Part shown: in pieces, positions 24,141-36,795 of the stretch
How positions within the stretch are numbered: position 1 is the stretch's first letter
Layout of the letters: the number at the start of each line of letters is the position of its first letter
Assembly (NCBI GenBank): GCA_029959085.1
Contig: JARWIR010000007.1
Span: 41,157,137-41,221,136, forward strand
Direction of reading: 5' to 3'
DNA from: Nemophila menziesii
Taxonomy: Eukaryota; Streptophyta; Magnoliopsida; Boraginales; Hydrophyllaceae
Length of the DNA: 64,000 bases
Translations under genes and position numbers: made by a program
The notes under the pieces: generated by a model
The model's database searches: none
Told to the model about the DNA's origin: nothing
What the model saw: only the letters and a program-made list of their open reading frames with translations

Positions 24141-25369
24141 GTACAAAGCAAAAGTGTAATTTCTTTTGAATGATAGTTTAACCAAAATCTCAAATAAAAT
24201 TAAGTTTTAAAATGACGTAACCACAAACTGAAAATTGTAAGACCTTGTTTAAGTAAAAATTCAAATAGTAAATAATAAATTAAGATGCTACTCGTGGGAG
24301 TTGAACAAAGGCCTATTTGATAAAATAGTTAAAGTATTTCCGCTAGACTAAGTCTCTTAATTTTGAATAGTCATGCTTTTTAATATACACATTATAAGCA
24401 TTTTTCAAGTTTGGGACTCTCTTAAATTTGGGGACCAAAGCCATCATATTTGTGGATTTAGACATAATTTATGCATGCATGAGTAGAATAAAACCATGAA
24501 CTAGGTAAGGGAGAGGGAGCATGGTGATAAGAGTAAAATGTTTAATAAAGGTTGTGATGACAATGCGTGCATATGAATCGTGAAAATAAAGGTTATGTCA
24601 ACTACACAATGGAAATATGAGGTAAGGGGAAGATTTTGTGGTGCAATCAAGATAGAGTTTTAAATAAAATATAAAATTGGGCCACATTTGTTAGAGAAAA
24701 ACTAAACTGGCTGAGAGTTTCGAGTAAAGCCAACAGTCTAGACAGAGAGTACGGGGTGGTTTTATCTTTTATATTTCCTAACTTTCTTTGTCCATATTTA
24801 TGTGTATTTAGCTGGTTTCTTTAGGATTTATTCGGTTAGTGGTTAAATTTTTGTTTTTACCTTATCAAGGTAGTTTAAGTTTTACTTGTCGACTTGTAAT
24901 TTGATCTTGTATTTTAATCTATTTGAAGGTTATATATAATATGACTTATTTGCTTGGGGAAAATATCATTGTGATCACTCTTAATATATAATTAAAAAAG
25001 TGTTTTCCTTACTTAAGGCAATAAAAAGGTGGGCCTTCTTAGGTATAAAATTGTATATTTGGTTCAAATAATTAAAACGTTACACATAAAAAATTAATAT
25101 TTTAATAATAAATAAAACAAAAATTAAAATTAGCGACTTTGTACACAACAAAATTGCAATTTATTTTAAATAATAGTAGATAAAATAAATTTTTATTTAA
25201 GCAAAATACCAAATAAAATTGAGTCTTAAAGTCCAGTAACCACAAACTAAAAATGGTAAGAGTGGGCGTTAAACAAAGGCCTATTGAGAAAAAAAGTGCA
25301 AATTATTTTCGCTGGACTAATTATGCTTTTTAATATATATATAAAACATTTTCCAAGTTTGGGGCTATA

Positions 25370-26340
25370 TATATTTTGGACCGATAAAGTATGATTTTTG
25401 GGAATGCTAATAAGTGCATATCCGGATTGAGTGAGAACACCTTTGAGAGTAACTCAAACTCTAGGCCGATTAGTTGATGGCTAGTGAGGAGAGGGTCAAA
25501 AGCACACTCTAAATTATCCAAATATACTTATCATACCTAACCTAAGCCTACACTACATCCTTAAAGACTTTAGGATTCTTGATTATGCAATTTACGAGCT
25601 TTTAAACTATTGGAGAGTAGTTAGATGGACCATAGAAACTAGTGAGAATCGAGGAACACCCTATAGACACCATAGTGGATTAAGAGATTAGCTATATTCG
25701 TGCATTGCGACTCTAATTGGATCTTGAAATCAACATATTTAGATTAATTTTTTGATAAATGTATATTTTATGTGGTTTGTAAATTCTATTATATGAGATT
25801 TGTTAATATTTTTGCTTTTGTGTCATTCATTATATATTCTATTCTTTTTCCATTCTTGAGCTTATTTGACTTAGACCCTTCAACTCCCTTCTTTTCTTTT
25901 TTATTTAGTCGGGACGACAAAACCTTGAGTTGGGGGTCTTGATGGCTCTCTATTTTTGACGAATAAATCCTTTCACGAGATATTATTTGGGAGTTTATTG
26001 GGCCTAAATGAGGGATTTTTCCCTATTATTTGCTATATTGCCCTTTTACCCTTAGTTTTGGACTTATTGCTGTTTATAAAGCTTTTTGCGTTTTAATTGT
26101 GTGTTTAGTGTATAGATTTAGGTACATGATTGATACAAGGGTCCAAGATGAAAAGGAGAAGGCAATTATTTAAGAGAAATCCCAAACCAAGGCAGAATTT
26201 GAGCTTAGAGCCACGGTGGAAAGTTAGAGCTTGTTTTGGAGATTAATTGCACTTGAGTGTTTCTGTTACTACGATTTTTGGGTAAGAGATTTGGTAGTCT
26301 TTAAAACCTGGTGGACAATTTTTCAAAGAGATTCCCATAG
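25370..26340 (+). mobile_element. Gypsy (Athila-like) 3' region and LTR start
   Basis: AGTCGGGACGACAAAACC...GAGTTGGGGGT at about 25910-25940 resembles the polypurine tract and the preceding conserved phrase of Athila-type elements. The next bases, CTTGATGGCT, would begin the 3' LTR. The upstream coding region is lost. Confidence 0.4.
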
Positions 26341-28100
26341 CAATCTGGTGTCGCCTAGGGTGTTATAAAAATATGATAAATAAACGTTGAAACAATGCAC
26401 TAAAGCACCCTAGACAAGCACGGTACTGCAAGTATTACACGGCGTATGCAAGTTTTAATGATAAGAAGATTCGTTCTCAGGGACTTAGTGTGTTATACGA
26501 ATGAGCAATAATTAAGAGTAGAGAGTAATTAATCAAAAGACAGAAAATAAATAAGATTGATCGAGAGATAATTAATTAACCTAAATAAAATTAAAGACAA
26601 TAAATAAATACGAAGAAATATGAGATGAGAGATATAACTTAGGTTTTGCTAGTATGCACTAATCCTTCTAATTCTTTTTATCAAATTCTAGTTAATAAGG
26701 GAGATAGTTAGCTCTTAAATACTTAGTCGGGATTCTAAATTCCCTCTCCTAGACCTTGAGAGCGACTAGGGGGGCTACGGACACAACCATGAGGCAACCT
26801 AAACTTAGGGTTATCCTACGCCACTAGGTTCCTAAGCAATTCAATTTCAAACATGGTGATAGTGATTAAAACATACCCTAATGATAAACTAGTTAGAATC
26901 GGGGTTGTCAAGACCAATATCGGACACTAGACGTTATGTGGTGTTTCAATAATTAGACACCCAGTTAAGGTGACCATCTAACTACTATTAAGGAAGCCTA
27001 AAGTGATCAAGTTTAGGACAGACAATAATTCAAAACACATAAACAAATATATGGGTAAGCAGCTAATATCAAATTAAAACATATGATTCCCAGAAAAACT
27101 TAGATAGAAAGAAAATAGAATTCATAGATTATACATAATGAAAAACCCAAGCTATGGGAAAATTAGTTCATCCCTGAAGGAAATAAACTAAAAGATTAAA
27201 TAAAAGACTTCATCTTGCTCTCTACAATAACTCTAATGATATAAACCCTAAGGACTAATTTATGTGAGGCAAGGATGAGCAAGGATGATTTACAGGTGAT
27301 ATAAGGGTGTATTTATAGGTGTATAGAAGCCCTAATTCATTTTCTTGGAGTAGAAGACAAGTAATGGACTCCTAGCCCAACTCAAATTCGTAACCCTAAA
27401 ATCTAGAATCAGTCCCGTTTTTGTTTTGGTCATAACAACTTCAATACTTATCCGTTTGATTCATTCCAATAGTCGAAATTCATCATCTCGGAAAGATCTT
27501 TAACTTTGATCTTTACCATTCTTCCAAATTGCTCACCGATTTTGAGATATAAGCACATTTGTGGTCGTGGGTGCTGGAATTCAGATTTATTTGGCAACTT
27601 TATCTTTTCATATCCTAACTTTTGTTTCCTTATCTCCAATTTCCATGTATATCTTCTTTCCTTTATCTCTTAGAATTGATTTGACATATAATTAATCTCC
27701 ATATATCTTTAAAACTTCACACTAAATAAATAATTAAACCCAATATGCTCTAAAAATAATAATTCATTAAATCAAGACTAGAAATAGGAAAGTGTAATAT
27801 TTAATGGGAAACTCGACTAGAAAGACTTCTAAAACACTAAAAATGATGTCTCTAACTAATATTAATTCATGAAAAATGAGGAGACATCACAATCCATATT
27901 CCACACGTCTCTAAATCTTTGTATTTTTATCAAAAACACTTTGTACTTATCTACTCATCAAGAAGTATCGAGGCTAGACTAGGTAGATTAGGCTTAATAC
28001 TGAAACCTATGTTTTGCTCTTGGTCTAGGGAAGAAGTGTGGTCTTCAGTAGATTAGACACGAGTGGTTTAGAGCTTATGTGGTACAGACACAAATCTTAA
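26341..28100. mobile_element. LTR-type debris
   Basis: The segment around 26390-26480 reads, on the minus strand, like the end of a plant LTR (AAGTCCCTGAGAACGAA, then CGTGTAATACTTGCAGTACC). The part at 27390-27900 is shared with 1-190. No open frame survives. Limits and family are uncertain. Confidence 0.35.
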
Positions 28101-28739
28101 AAGCTTCATGAAGTGTGAAGTGGTAAATCGTATGTGTAGATTGTATATTTGTATTTACACACATAAAAAGGTTTCCAGGCTTGTGAAGTGGCATATTTTG
28201 AGTATAAATTGTACGCTTGGTTGACTAATGTTAGTGATAACATAGGGGTTTCCTTTAAAAGTGATTTTGAAGATGTTGTAAAGGTTTGTGCTCCCACCTT
28301 TAAAAGACACAAGGAATTTCTAGTGGAGGAGATTGAAATCCTAAGGGTGCACCTTAGGTTGTCGATTAAGTCTGTAGGAGCCGTACCACCCTAAAATCGC
28401 TTGTCTGTATTTTTTTTCCTTATCTCTTTATTTTTGTGCATGTCAATTGTTTGTTCTATAGTCGCAATACTTTCCTTTGTCTTTAGGCACAAAATCTTGC
28501 AAGATTAGTACTTGTAAAATTGTCTCGTTGCTCAGTGGATAGTATTCTTTCATTGAGTATATATATACGAGTTTGATTGAGTGTTCCTCTATTGTATAAA
28601 AACTTTTGTGTACCTCTAACCAATTTATTTAAAAATCCTTAAAGAGTGGATTTTTTGATAGAGTTGAAGTGGTTGTGTTAGATTTTTAATTCTGCATTTG
28701 TGATGTTCACCCCATCTAGGACTATGTATTGGTTTTCAA
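28101..28739. other. Intergenic, nothing recognised
   Basis: Short overlapping frames near 28106-28394 lack recognisable motifs. Confidence 0.4.
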
Positions 28740-29640
28740 CAACTCTTTATGTCTATGTTTCTATAACGAGAGTTTTGAATGATATTTTCAAGGGGAAAAT
28801 TGCATTAAGCAAAGGAATGATCTTTCATCATATATCTTTGTTAGTATTAGAATGGAGGCCCTCATTTGTCTTCTGAACTCACTTCGAGCTCGGGATAGCG
28901 TTCACTTTCATCCCAAAGGTGATATTCTCAAGACCAGTCGCCTTGTTTTGCAGATGACTGTTTCATATTTTGTAAAGCAAAGTTTGATTCTATATATGGA
29001 TCATGAATACTCTTCATCTTTATAAACATCTATTTGGTCAAGAGATCAATGAAGATAAGAGGTGTCCCTTTCCTAATAAAGCAATATTTTACGGGTGCCG
29101 AGGAACGTAGTCTATATATTCATTACTTTGGGGTTCTCTTGTTGCAAGTAAATATGTTAAATGCCTAATATCAAACACTTATTGACAAATTCATGAGTAA
29201 AATTAACCATTTTCTACATGATGACTCTCATTTGTGTGAAAAATCAACCATATTCTCATTCTTATGACTTCTTATCGACATCATGTGTTATCCTCCCAAA
29301 AGGAGTTAGTTATATTAAAAAGAAATTGAGAGTGTTCTTATGGTGTGGACCAGATCTATATTTCTTTGCGGTTTATAAATCGTTGGCGAAAATAGGTCTT
29401 GGAAGTCAAAAAATTAAAAGAGATTTAAGTTGTTATAGGAGAATGTATATGTGTCAAGACTCAGTTTAGTGCTCTTAGGCCTGGGTTATTTACTTTAAGG
29501 TTATAACATTTGGTATATTTAGACTAAGGGACTCAAGATAAATTTTATGTGGCACTTTCTTCTTTCAAAAGGGTTTGACAACAAATTTGTGATTATTTAA
29601 CATAAAATTGTATGGTTTAAGAATTATTTTTCTGAATATA
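28740..29640 (+). pseudogene. LINE reverse transcriptase remnant
   Basis: Broken frames show SSYIFVSIRMEAL (from QGDPLSPYLFVIGMEV) and FHFHPKGDILKTSRLVLQM (from the block ending in FADD). Later come LPKGVSYIKKKLRVFLWCGPDL and GLGSQKIKRDLS, corresponding to the LPKxVxxxIexllrnFLW and GGLGI region. Many stops. It is related to the scrap at 19025. Confidence 0.65.
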
Positions 29641-30019
29641 GTTTTGAGTAAATACATTATTTACACATTATACTATGATGTGATTGTCAACTTACCCCCT
29701 ACTTTCTACAACTTACCCCAACTATGTTATATAGGTATTTGTGTGGCATAAAATTGTGTAACTAACATCCTAAGTATTTTTAATTTGCCTTTTTACTCCC
29801 TTTACTATATTTGTTAGTGTCTGTTTATCCCCTGTATGTTCTTACTTAACGGAAAACATGAACGGAATCGTCAACAAGGGGTACTCAGATACGAAATATG
29901 TAGTACATGAGTAACGAGGCACGTATTACAAAGTAAGGATAAAAGTAAAGATAATTCGTCAAACGGATCATAATACATGGAATTTGAGTTAATATATGTA
30001 GTTTTTATAGGTTTCTTGA
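29641..30019. other. Intergenic, nothing recognised
   Basis: AT-rich with no named signal. Confidence 0.4.
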
Positions 30020-30199
30020 CAGATTCGAATCAAATCTACAATATTTTCTATTATTTATTTGATAGTTTTTGCTTTATTACATACCTCATTTATCAAAATG
30101 TTTTATTACCAGATTCAAATCAAATCTACGATATTTTCTATTATTTATTTGACAGTCTTTGCTTTATCACATACCTCGTTTATCAAGAAGTCACCCTTA
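30020..30199. repeat. 90-bp tandem duplication
   Basis: Two copies starting CAGATTCGAATCAAATCTAC (30020) and CAGATTCAAATCAAATCTAC (30110), each about 90 bp, lie about 0.3 kb downstream of the coiled-coil gene. Confidence 0.85.
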
Positions 30200-30529
30200 C
30201 TAGCCCATTCAACCATTATTGAGCCTCAAGCTCCGGAAAAAGACGAAGTTCATATTTGTTGTCAATCTAAGATGTAACTATATATTGGTAATTCTTTAGT
30301 TGTTGATCTAAGAGGTAATTATAAATTAGTGTGAAAAGTAACACAACTTACAAGCACTTTTTCACAATTCAGCAAAAAGTATAGATGAGATATCAAAATT
30401 ATTATTAGTAAGAATTCATCAATTTCTTGACAATTAATAATCATGTAAGAACATAAATACATAAGAATTCCTTCTAAGTACAAAATATGATACAACAAAG
30501 GGTAGATTTACAAGATAAATCGATCAATC

Positions 30530-31462
30530 TCATTTAGCTGAAGAATGTGGTGGTTTTCCGCCAAGTGTCTGGATTATGGCTTCAAGAAGCTTAATCTCCT
30601 TATCTCGCTTATAAATCTCTTCCTGCTTTGCACGTAACTCTTCCAAATGCAGTTCAAATACTTCTGCACACGAGAAAAAATCATGTAAGTAGAATTATAA
30701 TTTTCATTTATCAAGAAGTGTAGAATCCCAATTCTGACCCTGGTCAGTTGCTGAAATACCACATTTGCCATAAAAAATCCATCAACAAATCAAAACTCTC
30801 AAAGAAGTTTGTCAATAAACTATATTAGAGCATATACTAAAAGAGGGAGAAAAGATCAACGCACTTGTGGTGTTTTCAAGCTCTTTTGTGACTTCCTGAA
30901 CACGTAATTCAGCACCTTTCTGTGCACCCTCGGCTTGTCTTTTCTCTGTTCGTGCATGAGCAGCAGCTGAAATAGCAGCATCTAGTTCTCGTTCTAAAGT
31001 TTCAACTCTTTGTTCAAGAACCTGCCATCAATTCAGATCTATTATGTATAAAGGATAAGTTAATTCTCCTAAAACGCCCACTTTGCAACATTTTGAATAA
31101 CACGGGTGTGTTTGATTATTTCGCATATGTAATTAACCCAAGGTAAATACTATACTAATTGATGCAATCTAAAGGACAGCTCAACCGATTTAATAAACAC
31201 TGAAAAGTAATTTTAATAATAAAATTTATGGGTACGAAATAAATATTGAGACCCACGAGTACTAAATTATAAGTACCTTGATGGTTCGAGCTTGTTCAGA
31301 GCAAAGAGAGGCTCTTGAGAAGGTTTCATCATCAACAAAAACAGCTTTTTTGATAAGTAGTTTTTGGAGTGAGTCGAGATTGGTTGACATCTCCGTAACG
31401 TTGGCGATCGCTGCCGTCCATCTCTCATTTCCTTTCGCTTTCTCATTTTCTCTCTCCTCCAT
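30530..31462 (-). CDS. Small plant coiled-coil protein, function unknown
   Basis: Three coding exons: 31462-31277, 31021-30865, 30663-30530. All are GT/AG; 477 bp, 158 residues, ending in TGA at 30532-30530. The sequence is strongly helical and charged: MEERENEKAKGNERWTAAI, then NLDSLQKLLIKKAVFVDDETFSRA and SEQARTIK. A long heptad-like coiled coil follows from about residue 62 to 150 (VLEQRVETLERELDAAISAA, ELRVQEVTKELENTTKVFEL, EELRAKQEEIYKRDKEIKLL). The end is EAIIQTLGGKPPHSSAK. There is no signal peptide, membrane segment or catalytic motif. I recognise the pattern of a conserved single-domain plant protein but cannot name a function with confidence; Golgi-tether-like or cytoskeletal scaffolding roles are only guesses. 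The start codon is the first Met before the conserved helical N-terminus, and all phases join cleanly, so the gene model is good even though the role is not known. Confidence 0.88.
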
Positions 31463-31850
31463 TGATGTTTAAAGATCGCTGGTTTTGCTTTTCTTTTTCC
31501 GGCTATCAATTTTGGGGTTTGGTAGAGTTTTGAAGATTTCTTTTTTGTCTTAGCGAATTCTTCCCTCTACCCCTAAGTTTTATAAATTTTACGTTCTACC
31601 CTAATTTTTACATTTTATGCCCATGTACCACATTTTACGAATTTTTTTAGTCTTTTTTAAGTTGAAAATAAAGTATCATTAAACTAAAATATTACAAATT
31701 AGCCTATTTGTTCAAAGTCTTTGTTAAGCAAATTCTATTGGTCGAAAAAAATAATCTTAATAATAAACTTTATACTAAATTTTAATAAAATTGTCAGAAA
31801 AAAAGGATATTTACTATAAAAAAGAATAAAAAATTGTAGTAAATTAATTT

Positions 31851-31973
31851 TTTTTTTTGAGTACATGAGAGAGCCACTTTGGGCTCGGAGTAATTTCGAC
31901 TCCAATGAGATTCGATCCCAGGACCTCTTGGTCTCTGCGGAGTAGCCTAACCACTAGGCCAACTATCTATCTC
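31851..31973 (-). mobile_element. tRNA-derived SINE with perfect 15-bp target duplication
   Basis: Read on the minus strand: A-box TGGCCTAGTGG, B-box-like GGGATCGAATCTC, a 3' body GAGCCCAAAGTGGCTCTC, then poly(A). It is flanked on both sides by GTAGTAAATTAATTT (31836-31850 and 31974-31988). The right-hand duplication ends exactly where the MITE at 31989 begins. Confidence 0.93.
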
Positions 31974-31988
31974 GTAGTAAATTAATTT

Positions 31989-32181
31989 GAGTAATAATAT
32001 ATGTCACCCTTTTTCATGTCACCCTTTTATCACCCTTCTATATATATATGTTCTGATTTTCTTGAATAGGAGATAGAAAAAAATTAAATAGGATAGAGAA
32101 ATCAATTCATTGATACATGTAGGCATGCACGTAGGAGGTGATAAAAGGGTAATACAAAAAGGGTGACAAATATCATTACTC
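31989..32181. mobile_element. Mutator-type MITE
   Basis: This 193-bp element has ends GAGTAATAATATATGTCACC (left) and GAGTAATGATATTTGTCACC (reverse complement of right), agreeing for about 48 bp. The 9-bp flanks AATTAATTT (31980-31988) and AATTGATTT (32182-32190) differ by one base. It shares the terminal GAGTAATRATAT with the MITE at 21475. Confidence 0.85.
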
Positions 32182-32189
32182 AATTGATT

Positions 32190-33080
32190 TTCACCTTGAT
32201 TTGGATTTTTGGATGGTAATGGTCATTATATATAGAAAGATCATCTCCATCTGAGGAGATTTTTTTTCTTTACCGTATAGGTATAACTTTTAAGAGTTAT
32301 AAAAAATTACTTTTTGTTTTATAAAATATTACCTATATATTATAAAAATATACCTGAAAAAATTTGTCAAAATTTAATAAATAATATGAGATCTACATTG
32401 AAAGGCAATTTCTCATAAAGAATAGATAACTTTTCATAAAGTAGGGAAAACACAATTACCGCAGAGAAATATTCCTCCACCTCCATCAGTTGTATACCAT
32501 TTCTCAAAAAGTTGTCGTATAAAAGTAAATTGATTTTTTACCTTAATTTGGGTTTCCGGACATTCTTGTTGGGAAAGTATTTGAAAAAATAAATTAAAAA
32601 TTTCGGAGAGTGATTTTGATATTTTAAAACAGCTGGTTTATGTGGGAACATGTTAAAAATAAAAAATTTGATGGCTAATTTATGGATTAAAATAATAATT
32701 TTAAATTTTTTTAATGATTTTTTAAAATATTTTTATCAAAATTAAAAATGATTTTTTAAATAATTTTATATATTAAAAATTGAATTTTCGTTAGTCTTTA
32801 TTTTTGTCAAACGATTATAATATAAAAAAATAAATAAAAGCGGTTACAAAGATAGTTAAGTTCTTTCTACTAAGGGAACAGTCAGTCGGGCTGGACCCGA
32901 AAATGAAATTCAGGGGTAAATAGATATAATTATTAAAATAGGGGGCAAATTGTAAGTCACTCAAAGTGTAAAGGAGGGCAATGAGAGTATTTTTCTCAAC
33001 TATTTTGAAAAGATTTTCAAAATTGTGGGCAAATGAAACTATGATAATCTTATTTAAAAGGTACAACCTAGTGTCACTGA
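32190..33080. other. AT-rich intergenic, nothing recognised
   Basis: Only A/T-rich low-complexity sequence was seen. Confidence 0.45.
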
Positions 33081-33084
33081 AAAA

Positions 33085-35840
33085 ATGAATAAGGAACTTA
33101 CAAAATATGTAACCTTAAAAGAGGTATAAACAATTGTGTGGTCACTAAGTAGTGATAAAGTCACAAGACAGAATGAATATCAAGTTACTTTTACCAAAAA
33201 AAAAGTAGAAAATGATAAAAATATACCTTTTAAGAATGGTTTGTGATTTCATGCATAATATAAGTGACCTAACTTATATTAATAGCCTATATATAACTTT
33301 AATCCCAAAAGTGAAAGAACCAAAGAATATAGGACAATACAAACATATAAGTTGTTTAAACCTTTTGTATAAAATTATTACCAAGATTTTACTTACGAGA
33401 ATGCAGACTTACACAAATATATTAGTTGAAGAGAATCAAAATGCTTTTATTCCGGATAGATCTATACAAACGAACATTCTAATAACCGTCACTTTTAAGA
33501 AAAAGAGAAAAACTTCTAAAACCTACTATCGTGCTATAAAGGTTGATATATGTAAAGCCTATGAACTCCTTGAGTGGAATTTCCTAGAGGATTTAATGAG
33601 GCAAAAACGATTCACTGAAAAATAGGTATAATGGATATATGTGTGTCAAAACTGTCTCATATTCAGTGAATTATAATGAGAAAATTTTACCTATTACTAA
33701 ACCCTCTAGTGGACTTAGATAGGGTGACTTATTATCCCCCTTCCTATATTGTTTAATCACACACACATTAACAACATTTACAAAGGATGAAAACCTTATT
33801 AAAGGTATGTTGATAACAAAAACTTGCTTATGTCAATTTTTTTTATTAGCTCTAGTGGACTTATATTAAGTTATATAATATTTTTTGATGGCAACTTTTT
33901 TTTGAAAGCTATTGAAGAGGAATTCACCGCTTCAGTGAGGTACTAGAAGAGTATGATAGAGCTTATAGACAATAGACCTAAACAAGAGTGGAGTTTTTAT
34001 TAGCTCCAATACACCTACTGAAGTAACTAATAAGTTAATTAACCTGAATTGGTATCTAGGAAACTATCTAGTATTCGCCTTTAATTGGTAAAGATCAATG
34101 GTCAAGGATTTAGATTGGTTAATTGATAAAATAATGAGTAAAATGGATTATTGGCACACTAAATTCCTATTTGAAGGAGGAAATGATATAATGCTTAAGG
34201 CAGACATTTAACCATTACATGCTTATGTGATGATTGTTATCCATATTTCTTTGTAAATTTGTGATTGAATTGAAATCTTATGTCAAAATTTTGGCGGGGT
34301 ACATGGGATAAACAGAAAACATACTAGATTAACCGTAGAGAAACATAAAAAAGTAAACAAAAAGGAGGCTTGGGATTTAAAAAATAGTGTAATGAACAGC
34401 ACATTATTAGTAATCAGTTCATTAAAACTCTTCATGAATGAACAATCTAGACTTGAAAAAATTATAAAGGCATATACTTTAAAAATAATAACTTCAAAGA
34501 GGCCAAAAAATAACAAAAATTATCACGTGGATGGAAAAGTATCCTGGTAGAAGTATGTTTAAATAACATTAAATGAAAGGTGGGAAAGGGAGAGAACGTA
34601 AAAATATGGGAATCCTCCTCCATTCCTAGGGTTGAGAAACTCAGTAAACCCTATTACATTGATCTTAAAGTAGTAAAAGATCTATTTATTTAAGAACTCG
34701 TTAGTTTTGAATGAGTATTTTACATTCAATACCTTCAATCATGAGGTAGCTAATGTCAATCCTTATCTTCCTTGTGATGATATACAATATTGGGAGTATG
34801 CTAAGTATGACATCTACTAGTAGAATATACAAAATACTAAAAGAGGAACTAGAGGAGAATGTTGGAATATTAATATGCCTCATAAAGTAAGAAACTCATT
34901 TGGAGAGCATGTAAAGGTGTTTTAGCTACCGAGGTGAATAAGTTTAATGGACAATGTGCACTGAACAATACTTGTCAGATTTGTAATATGGAAGACGAAT
35001 ATATTGAGCATCTCCTATATGATTGTAGTAGTGCTAGAGAAAGTTGGTTAGTAACTCCTATTGGGCATCTTACCAATGAAATCATTACTTATGGGTTTGA
35101 GAAATGGGTTCTTGCTATTATTTAAGAAAAATAAGACCTTAAAGAAAAATAAAATACCATGGTAGAGATGGAAGACATGATGGCTTGGCATATTTGGTAA
35201 ACCATGAATGATTTCATGCTTAATAATAAGGTAATTGACCATATGAAAACTGCTTGTAAATAAAAAATATTGACTGTGGTGACTAAATATTGGTGAGTGA
35301 ATCTGAGGCAAACAAACAAACAAAAAATGACATGAAAATTGATATGATCAGTAAAAATACTAGGAGATAGGTTAACAACTTTATTATTAACAAATACACC
35401 ATCAAGGTCAATGTAGATGCATGCTATATAGAGAGTACTAAAAGTGCATGTGTTGGTTGTGTTATTAAAAATATGAAGGGCAAACCAAAAGAAAGAAAAG
35501 TATAGAGTTTTGGAGCAAGTTTAATTGTAGAGAAAAAGGCTCTAGGGATCAGATTTGTAGTTTTTTTCCAAGAGTATATTCAAATCCCAATATTTGTATT
35601 TTGAACAATTGTAAAACTGTAATAGAGTTTCTTAGTGATAGTATTTTTCCTCTTGACATGAAATCGAGTGTAATAGTTAGTGATGTTCTAGGTATTGCTT
35701 CCAATATTATGATAAAATTCTCCTTCATTAGTTGAAGGTATAATATATTAGATGACTGGGTAGCCAAACAACACTTAGTGGCATGTTGTTAGGAAATTGG
35801 GTATACAACACCCTCCATTCAGTCCTTTTATTTACAAGTT
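33085..35840 (+). pseudogene. Old L1-type LINE, ORF2 remnant
   Basis: Recognisable blocks in order, in shifting frames with many stops: VWSLSSDKVTRQNEY (from WSLNPDKAPGPDG), ITLIPKVKEPKNIGQYKHIS, LYKIITKILLTRMQ, ENQNAFIPDRSIQTNIL, and AIKVDICKAYELLEWNFLED (RT block A). Then a degraded GDLLSPFLY. The zinc-binding region follows (IPHKVRNSF-like, CQICNMEDEYIEHLLYDCSSARESW). Last is an RNase H-like end (KVNVDACYIE, ACVGCVIKNMKGK, LDDWVAKQHL-like). The endonuclease half is missing. Decay is far advanced compared with the LINE at 40401. Confidence 0.85.
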
Positions 35841-36527
35841 ATTGTAATCCCACGGGCATTGGATGAGAACTCTATAACCTGAATATTAATTATAAAATTG
35901 TGCTTTACTAAAAAAAAATCCTAAGTTCCTAGTGGTTCGATCCTTGTCAACACGTAGTGATAAAGTAAAACATATATAAGCAATATAATTGAGCGTATTT
36001 AGTAATAGAATTATCGTGATGGTGATGTTATAAGAAATAACAACCTTGCTGAAGACATTGGTCAGGATTTATCATTTATTTTCAACCTTGGCAGTTGCTA
36101 AAACTCCCGCTTTCTTATAATAGTTGCAAAATATCATTTTTACTATTTCTTAACTAGGGGTCATATCTATACTTTTATATATAATTCTTGCAAATCAGAA
36201 CAGTAACAAGGTATACTATACTAGGAGTGTCCAAAATAACGGGTAAACTACCCAATTATTTGGAAAGATAAGTGTATCACACCTTTTATTATAGAGTATT
36301 TAGTAGAAATTTTACTTTTGCCTTTTAGAGAATTTTCTAGTCTTGGGGTCATGACTCGTTTTTTAGTTTGGGTCGTGGGATTCATTGTCCCTTATCTGTT
36401 TTACAATATCAGTTTTTAAGAAAATCCGAAAAAATCTGAAATTTTGGACAAAAAATTAGTTAAAGATGGAGGTTTTTTTAACAAAATTCATGTGATTAAA
36501 TTGATTCACGTGTGCCACGATTGTTAG

Positions 36528-36529
<2 letters not shown>

Positions 36530-36623
<94 letters not shown>
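36530..36623. repeat. (AT)n microsatellite
   Basis: About 47 AT dinucleotides; frames through it are artefacts. Confidence 0.97.
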
Positions 36624-36625
<2 letters not shown>

Positions 36626-36674
36626 GCATATTTGACGATTTATTGTTTGGTACAAGTAATTAGTGATCAATGTT

Positions 36675-36795
36675 TTTAATACATGGGAAATCCACGTTGG
36701 GCTCTGAGTCATTTTGACTCCAAACTGGATTAGAACCCAAGACCTTTTAGTAATGGGACCTTAGCCTTTACCACTTGGGCAAGATCTTCTTGGTG
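36675..36795 (-). mobile_element. tRNA-derived SINE
   Basis: Same family as 31851. On the minus strand it has a TTGCCCAAGTGGTAAAGG A-box region, TGGGTTCTAATCC as B-box, and GAGCCCAACGTGG near the 3' end. The flanks TTAGTGATCAATGTT (36660-36674) and TTAGTGATTAATGTT (36796-36810) are a 15-bp target duplication with one change. Confidence 0.85.

Larger units (their letters stand above)
19685..25330. repeat. Tandem array of about five 1-kb repeats
   Basis: A composite unit of about 1.0 kb recurs in the same orientation. The marker GCCAACAGTCTGGACAG starts near 20142, 21169, 22387, 23397 and 24729; the last copy has one change. The two wide spacings are explained by a 192-bp MITE with its target duplication (21475) and by a SINE plus a 188-bp duplication (23682-24140). 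Partial units occur at both ends. Each unit has a stretch which, read on the minus strand, contains TAGTCCAGCGG and GTTCAACTCCC, matching Pol III A- and B-box consensus. No protein is encoded. Diverged single copies lie at 38850-39780 and 48930-50110. Confidence 0.85.

Noticed and set aside
36524..36712. Ile/Tyr repeat protein
   Set aside because: Translation of an (AT)n tract; the same applies at 19734-19991 and 38501-38701.
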